64,000 nt of DNA from Chrysopilus asiliformis (Eukaryota; Arthropoda; Insecta; Diptera; Rhagionidae). Location of the stretch: contig OZ035961.1 of the NCBI GenBank assembly GCA_964034945.1, forward strand, positions 87,872,124 through 87,936,123, read 5' to 3'. Shown in pieces: positions 58,098-64,000 of the stretch (positions within the stretch are counted from its first letter, which is position 1; every line of letters starts with the position of its first letter). The notes beneath the pieces are model-generated. The model was not told the origin of the DNA and searched no databases. It saw nothing but the letters and a program-made list of their open reading frames with translations. The position numbers were made by a program, and so were the translations under genes.

Positions 58098-59015
58098 AAG
58101 GGTGTTTTTTTTAGACGTGTGGTTTTCAAGAAGAAATAAAACGCATATAATTTAATGTTATGGCCAAGAGTTTAGCTTTATTATAAAGATAAGGGTTTGC
58201 CATTATGTTTTAAAAACGATTTCGGGCAAGTGGCCGCCGCGGCTGGCTCCAATAAATTCCAGCCGAGAGGCCCAATTTTCGACCACTTTTTGCAGCAATT
58301 GGGGCCGTATGTCAGCAATAACGCGCCGAATATTCTCTTCCAAGGCGTCAATCGTCTCGGGCTTATCTGCGTAGACAAGCGACTTCACATAACCCCACAA
58401 AAAATAGTCCAGCGGTGTTAAATCGCACGATCTTGGAGGCCACGCCACAGGCCCACGACGCAAGATAATGCGCTCTCCAAAAGTTTCCTTCAATAAATTG
58501 ATTGTTTCGTTGGCTGTATGGCATGTAGCGCCGACTTGTTGGAACCAAAGGTCGTCCACATCAACATCATCCAATTCAGGCACGAAAAAGTCATTAATCA
58601 TGGCTCTATAGTGTTCCCCATTGACTGTAACATTATGGCCGGCTTCATTTTTGAAGAAATATGGACCAATGATTCCCTCTGCCCATAGAGCACACCAAAC
58701 AGTGACTTTTTGAGGATGTAACGGCGTCTGACGAATGGCTTGTGGATTACCATCCCTCCAAATGCGACAATTTTGCTTATTGACGTACCCATTCAACCAA
58801 AAGTGAGCTTCATCGCTGAACAAAATTTTCTTGTGAAAATCGGGATCGGTGGCCATCGCGTTTTGGGCCCATTCACCGAACGTGTGACGCGCTTGATGGT
58901 CGTTTGACGAAATGGCAAACCAAACTGAGCATAAATCAAGTGACAACTGTCAAAAAGACTAACTCCGAAAAAAGTAGTGCCAGATTGAAAACCACACGTC
59001 TAAAAAAACACCCTT
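58098..59015 (-). mobile_element. mariner/Tc1-type element, internally truncated
   Basis: Terminal inverted repeats AAGGGTGTTTTTTTTAGACG continuing TGTGGTTTTCAA, flanked by TA (58096-58097, 59016-59017). 918 bp, shorter than a typical 1.3-kb full element; the missing part is the 5' end of the transposase. Confidence 0.93.
58203..58946 (-). pseudogene. mariner-superfamily transposase (DDE_3 type), N-terminally truncated, catalytic Asp lost
   Basis: The frame is open for about 240 codons and gives the family signature in order: DHQARHTFGEWAQNAM, DPDFHKKILFSDEAHFWLNG, HPQKVTVWCALWAEGIIGPY, FFKNEAG, WFQQVGATCHTAN, GPVAWPPRSCDLTPLDYFLW and GYVKSLVYADKPETI. The first catalytic Asp (SDEAHF) is present. 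The second, normally in QDGATCHTA, is replaced by Val. The N-terminal helix-turn-helix DNA-binding domain is missing. The product cannot catalyse transposition. Codons are otherwise intact, so inactivation may be fairly recent. Confidence 0.9.
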
Positions 59016-59017
59016 TA

Positions 59018-60070
59018 TTTATCAGCGAATGAAACTTTTGTAGAAAGAAGATTTCAAATCGGATGTTTTTTTTGCATATAAAATGCACATTCGCACTCGA
59101 AGTAAAAAACCCACGAAAAAGTGAAAATCCTCTCTCGTCGAAAAATCCCCAAAACAGGGAGATACCTTTTGATCCTGCATACGAAAGTACATTCCTTGAA
59201 AACATTCATTGAAAAGTGTGTTGTATGATTATATTGGGGAGCCAGGGCTCTGAAAGAATGTCACCGGAATTGTGAGAAACAGCATATTATGTTAAAAGCT
59301 TTCTTTATTCTTTTTTGTGTAAAATTAAGTACGTTTGTACTTGTCGAATATCTTAACTGTGCCAATTAAATTATAGTTGTTATAAGCTAAACTAAAGCAA
59401 TAAATGAAACCAATTAGTAAAAAACTTACTTTAATTAAATTTTTTTTAATCGTTTATTATTTTCATGAATGTCTAAAGCTATTTGACCTTTTTAAATTTC
59501 ATTTTATAGGCAGTAAACCATTTAATACAAAAAATTAAATTACTTAGATACATCAGTAAGTATGTTCTTCAAAATTTTAAAATAATAAAAAAATGGAAAA
59601 AACATACACCTATATTTTCTGTTAGCCAAAAATCACAAATTTCGATTTTTTTTAAATGTTTTGGTTCTGATAATTTATCTGGTTCTTTTGTTAGCACATA
59701 AAAAATGAATATCTCTCGTAACCTAATGAATTAGCTCACCTGATGATGATATAATAATGTCTGGAAAATCCGGTTAATTAACATGGCCCCACCACCTTTG
59801 ATTAAAAAGATTTAGAATCAAATCGAATTGAGACTTAGGTTTGGCAATCGGCTTTTTAGACCATTTATAATTTTCTTTTCTGTTTGGTGATCTTTTCAGT
59901 TTTGTGCCTGTTTTGTGACGCATTTTGTTAAGCTATTGACCAGCCATGATTTTATACCCTTTATGATAAAAGTCATATGAAGGGCATATGATTATACAAA
60001 AAAAAACCGTCTTAATTTTTTAAGGTTAAAATGACTAAACACAGTCATTTAAAATTTAAGGTTAAAATGT
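59018..60070. other. intergenic, no gene recognised
   Basis: AT-rich; no coding frame supported. The frame at 58936-59205 covers the transposon edge and is not a gene. Confidence 0.45.
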
Positions 60071-60079
60071 CTAAAAACA

Positions 60080-60480
60080 AAATTTCTTAAAGATCGAAGA
60101 ATTTTCCGTATGGAACGCTTATGTAAAATCATATTCTAAACAGATTTTATCTTAATAAATTTTTCACGACTCACTATTTTCGAGAAAATTTTAGAAAACT
60201 GTTTCGTTTGTATGGAGAAGGGGAGAAATAATAGTCCGATTTTGCCCGTTCATGAACTTTGTCTTGCCATTTACGGGAAATGCAACTATACAAAATTTCA
60301 TTTCTCTGGCTTAACCCTTTTGACAAATATGATGTTCATGGGCGGACAAACTGACAGACAGACGGACGGACATGAGAAATCTAAATTCTTTTGTGTGGTT
60401 CATTTTTGTGTCCGGCGATTGATTCGATGCTTTACAAACCGTACACTAAATCGAATGCACTCCTATATCCTATAATATAA
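60080..60480 (+). repeat. dispersed repeat copy
   Basis: Best-preserved copy of the family at 6046-6440: GAATTTTCCGTATGGAACGC, CACGACTCACTATTTTCGAG, CTTTGTCTTGCCATTTACGG, CAGACAGACGGACGGACATG, and the end GATTGATTCGATGCTTTACA. Confidence 0.75.
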
Positions 60481-60484
60481 TACG

Positions 60485-60497
60485 AGAAATGTCTGCC

Positions 60498-60550
<53 letters not shown>

Positions 60551-60552
60551 GC
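60485..60552 (+). repeat. (CTGT)n microsatellite
   Basis: An uninterrupted run of about 14 CTGT units after GAAATGTCTGC. It marks the start of the inverted copy of the repeat at 16060-16540. Confidence 0.95.
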
Positions 60553-60870
60553 ACAAACGATCTCGAAAACCCGCCTAACGATTTTCACGAAACTTGGTGG
60601 TTAGGGATTTTCGGGGACAAGGAATCGATCTAGATAGGTCTCACCTCTGAGAAAATTCGCCCTCGATACCCCTCGCCTGGTATCTTCGAATTGGGTGGTC
60701 CGATCTTAATGAAACTTTACAGTATTACTAAAGGGGCTAAGGGCTTTCGATTTTTCCACTACAAACCTGACTTTTCCCTGCCCTCGATACCCCTCGCCTG
60801 GTGTCTTCGAATTACGTGAAGGTATCTTAATGAAAATTCGCAATATTGCTAAGGTTTTTCGATATGCATT
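60553..60870. repeat. inverted copy of the 16060-16540 repeat
   Basis: Shares CCTAACGATTTTCACGAAAC, CCCTCGCCTGGTATCTTCGA and TCCGATCTTAATGAAACTTT (complement of the 16-kb copy). Non-coding. Confidence 0.75.
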
Positions 60871-61410
60871 CTAAAAATATCACTTTTTAGATATCTATCG
60901 GCAGCGATAAATAGTAAAATTACTAAACAATCAAGTTCCCTGAACCTCATTATACGAAACATGTTGCAATTACAATCGGATTCAATTACTCAGAGACAGA
61001 GGCAGAAGGAGGATTTTGAGATCTCCGAGCATGGCTCGGTCTTCCTGGTACTATTATTTCAATAAGGATTTTAAATAACACCATTACTCTTTATAAACTA
61101 AACATTCTAACCTCTCAGTAACGTTAAAAAATTTCAATCACATCATTAGGGGTATTACACAAAAAATGCTAAAAAAAATTTAGAATCTAAGCGTCCAAAA
61201 TAGGTAAATATTGTAAAACTTTTTGTGGAAAAAATCCCACATTAAGAATTAATTGTTTTTGTTATTTTTGAAACTTGTTTTTAGCAGTTTTGGAGATGAA
61301 CTGTTGCGATGAACTTTTGAAATGAAAAGTAATGACCACGTCTGATATTGAAATCGATAGTTGTTTTTATGTTGATTTTTTTGTATAGACATTTAACTTT
61401 TTTATTAATA

Positions 61411-61669
61411 CACGGTTAAAAATTTAAGGATTTATATGAATAAATTTTTGTTTATCAAGTCCTTTGACATTAAATTTGCATTAACTCCCATGTTTTTATC
61501 GACATTTGGTGTAACATTTCAAAACAATACCAAAAACTTTTATCTTTACACCAAATATTTATGAAATTTTTATATTTGATATCAAATGTGGATAAAACAT
61601 GCGAGTCGATACAAATTTGGTGTTAATGAAAAAAATTTATTCATATAAATCCTTCCATTTCTAACCGTG
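61411..61669. mobile_element. Tc1/mariner-type MITE
   Basis: Ends CACGGTTAAAAATTTAAGGA and (complement) CACGGTTAGAAATGGAAGGA form imperfect inverted repeats and continue TTTATATGAATAAATTT on both sides. TA flanks each end (61409-61410, 61670-61671). 259 bp, no ORF. Confidence 0.85.
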
Positions 61670-61671
61670 TA

Positions 61672-63100
61672 GACATACCCATATTGTTTGTTAAAATATC
61701 GATAGATATCGGATATGTTCGAATCAAACTAAATGATTCGCAAAAGCGGGAAATGATTGAGAGTTTTTTGGAATGTTCTAACGACCTGATTAACCAGCAT
61801 TTGAATATTTGATATGAATTATGATGTTTACAGGAGGTGAGAGATTTTTTACACTTCGAACCAGTTTAAGATAATTTTTTTATGATTTTTGGAAATTCAT
61901 ATGACACATAATATCATTAAAATGCTGCTTTATTATTGGAATTTTTGTAATTTTAAATGGAACTTGTTTAGGTTATTTATGCGTGTAAGCACAAAATTGA
62001 ATTAATTAATAAAAGCGACTTTTATAATGACATTTTTTGAATGCCAAACACACAATATGTAAAAATCCCCTTTTCCGTACGTTAAGATCTTTAAAATTTA
62101 AATGTTTTTTGAAAATTCCTATTTGCAATAAATTAATTTATGTCAATGAACTCGATTATTCGGAAAATGTTTAATTTTTTTTAAATTGACGGACTTGTTA
62201 AATAATCTTTTAGGCAAAAAAAAAATTTGTTCTTATTTTTTAAAGCTGGTGTTGCAACGAAATTTACTGTTATTTTTTGAAATACAATATTTTGTGATTT
62301 GGGGTTTTTCCAATTTTTCATAAGTCGCACAAAGGGGTTTTTTTTGTGAACTAAAACTAATTTGTTTATTGTATATTTTGTTGATTATTTCCATTTACCT
62401 GCTGTTAATAACAGGAAGATAATTCCAGATATTTGAAATTTTGCGAAAATTTGTTTACTTTCGGCGGCATTAGGCTCACAGATTTTTATCATAATTTTGT
62501 TTACGTTTAATATAGTAATTCCCTATAAAAATACATTCACAGAATAGCGTAAAGACACAAAAACGTTCGTTAAAAGCCGGAAAAATTAATGAATCTGGAA
62601 GATAACACTTTCAAGAGTTCAAATCGGGAAAAAGATTTTAATATTCTTAGAAATCTTTTTCTGTTTACTAAGAAAAAAATTACCCACGAATTTTGGTATA
62701 AACAGAGAGTTATTATATCTAATTATCTGGGTAATTACAGATGAAACGTGGTCGTATAGAAAGAAATGAAATAATTGTTAATGATGACCTTTATGAAGTC
62801 GAGAAGTCTTTATTTTAATGAAGATTTTTTTTGAAAAGCTTTCGGTGGTTGTCTTTAATTCTTATTCCTCAAGATTCTAACAAAAAGAATTTTGGCAAAA
62901 ACGATGAACTCATTGAGGATGTCGAATTTTGATGATTTTCTAGAATTTAATAGCTCTAAGTCGATGACCAGACATCAATTTTGATTATTATTATTAGCAT
63001 TCAATTTGTACGAGGGGATGGGCAAAATAGAATATTTTGTCGCTAGGTTGATTTTAAATTTTGGTTTGAACTGGCCACTGACCTTTTTTATTTTATTTTT
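61672..63100. other. intergenic, upstream region of peptide gene B
   Basis: AT-rich, no coding frame or repeat recognised. Confidence 0.45.
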
Positions 63101-63112
63101 TGATAATTTTCG

Positions 63113-63148
63113 TATATAAATGGAAAAGGTTGTCGATTTTCCATCCAG
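63113..63148 (+). promoter_or_regulatory. core promoter of peptide gene B (TATA plus initiator)
   Basis: TATATAAA at 63113-63120 and TCCAGTT at 63144-63150. The A of CAGT lies 32 bases after the TATAAA start, the normal spacing for arthropod TATA-Inr promoters. The predicted 5' UTR is about 55 bases and excludes the upstream in-frame ATG at 63100. Confidence 0.75.
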
Positions 63149-63201
63149 TTGAACTTTTTGGTTGTCCGTTGTTACACAGAATTATAAAACATATTAAGAA
63201 T

Positions 63202-63588
63202 ATGAAATTTTTTAGTGCTTTTGTGTTTGTGGTCATTTTGGCAGTTGCAGTGGCATATCCTTTGGCGGAGGATAATTTACAAGTTGAAACTAAACCAATT
63301 CCAACAGTTGTGGAGAAGAATGCTGAAACCTTACTGTCCCTAGACGAGGATCAAGGACATGCGAATGAAGGACAGAGATCTGCAAGACAATTCGGATTTG
63401 GTTTCGGAGGATACGGGGGTTACGGAGGATATGGCGGTTATCCAAGTTACGGGGGCTACGGAGGTTATGGTGGTTATCCAAGTTACGGCGGCTACGGAGG
63501 TTACGGTGGTTATCCAAGTTATGGAGGCTACGGGGGATACGGAGGTTATGGAGGCTACTACGGTCGGCGTCACGGATATTACGGATAA
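63202..63588 (+). CDS. secreted Gly/Tyr-rich peptide precursor B
   Basis: Unrecognised 128-aa precursor, one exon. Residues 1-18 are a signal peptide (FFSAFVFVVILAVAVA). Residues 19-62 are an acidic propeptide with EKNAETLLSLDEDQGHANEG, ending at the R-x-x-R site R59-S-A-R62. The mature part starts QFGFGF and then keeps a strict triplet period with Tyr every third residue: GGY units with PSY every fourth unit, three times. It then reads GGYYGRRHGYYG. Glycine before the dibasic RR is a classic signal for cleavage and C-terminal amidation, so a peptide ending GGYY-amide is possible. Gene A ends GGYYG directly. The ATG at 63202 is chosen because it follows the core promoter and begins the hydrophobic segment; an upstream in-frame ATG at 63100 overlaps the promoter. 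The function is unknown. Confidence 0.9.
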   Translation: MKFFSAFVFVVILAVAVAYPLAEDNLQVETKPIPTVVEKNAETLLSLDEDQGHANEGQRSARQFGFGFGGYGGYGGYGGYPSYGGYGGYGGYPSYGGYGGYGGYPSYGGYGGYGGYGGYYGRRHGYYG

Positions 63589-64000
63589 AGTTTTCAGAAA
63601 CTGACTGATTTTATAAAAAAACTGAGAGTATTAAATGAATGTGCTATTATGAATAATTTTTTTTAAACTGTGTTGTTTTTATTACCTTTTTATATGCCCA
63701 TTTTTTATGCATACGGCCCATTATGTCACCATAAAAATGCGAATTAAACAACGTTTTTTTATTTTTTTTATTTTACATTGGCAACCCTCTTTTCTTTTCT
63801 TGAACGATTGGTTTTCTTTTTCAAATGTTCTAATCGTTTTTGTTGTTATTATTGTTTGTGGAATTCTTTCAAGAACTATATCCTAGAACTTTACTTGAAA
63901 AAATACTTTTCTTATAGTTTTAGAACAAAGTTTTTAGGAGTACTTTTCTAATAGTTTTATAACAAAGTTTTTAGGAGGAAATAGAATATACGGGATTTTT
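63589..64000. other. 3' flank of peptide gene B
   Basis: No gene seen. A unit of about 46 bases (CTTATAGTTTTAGAACAAAG... and CTAATAGTTTTATAACAAAG, each followed by TTTTTAGGAG) is duplicated at about 63910-63978. Confidence 0.5.

Noticed and set aside
63290..63604. Open frames antisense to, or out of frame with, peptide gene B
   Set aside because: The triplet-repeat DNA keeps all frames open; only the signal-peptide frame has a promoter, prepropeptide logic and a paralogue.

Overview
The window looks like a piece of an insect nuclear genome, most likely dipteran. It is AT-rich, its genes are split by GT-AG introns, and the recognisable proteins match conserved animal families. Four conserved genes lie in the left 26 kb. 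The remaining DNA is mostly transposable elements, many nested inside one another. No bacterial features, CRISPR arrays, rRNA or tRNA genes were seen.

Left part (1-26.4 kb): the last three exons of beta-ureidopropionase (pyd3, + strand, cut by the window edge) lie tail to tail with mitochondrial ribosomal protein L9 (mRpL9, - strand). mRpL9 is head to head with a PTPMT1/Plip-type mitochondrial phosphatase (+ strand). That gene is tail to tail with a ten-exon MAGUK scaffold of the MPP7/Metro type (- strand, 26357 down to 7382). All ten Metro exons join in phase to give 586 codons with the order L27-L27-PDZ-SH3-guanylate kinase. Its introns total about 17 kb and carry pogo-, hAT-, Harbinger- and Helitron-type elements, a 122-bp minisatellite and several interspersed repeat families.

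Middle part (26.6-36.6 kb): no host gene recognised. It holds small DNA elements with clear target-site duplications and two decayed LINE reverse-transcriptase fragments.

36.7-54.4 kb: a transposon-dense block. It holds a full Ty1/copia element with identical-looking 216-bp LTRs and one frameshift. Next come a fold-back Tc1-type element carrying a hAT insertion, and a P-element-like transposase relic. A Jockey-like LINE split by a solo LTR follows, then a 1.25-kb terminal-inverted-repeat element. The block ends with a giant palindrome (arms about 1.3 kb) interrupted by a hAT element, and two further near-perfect palindromes.

Right part (54.4-64 kb): two divergent small genes encode related secreted Gly/Tyr-rich peptides. 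Each has a signal peptide, an acidic propeptide, an R-x-A-R cleavage site, and a mature part that starts QFGFG and contains GGYYG at or near its end. Between them lies a mariner-like element whose transposase has lost a catalytic Asp. The peptide pair is the most interesting host feature; the giant palindrome is the most unusual DNA structure.
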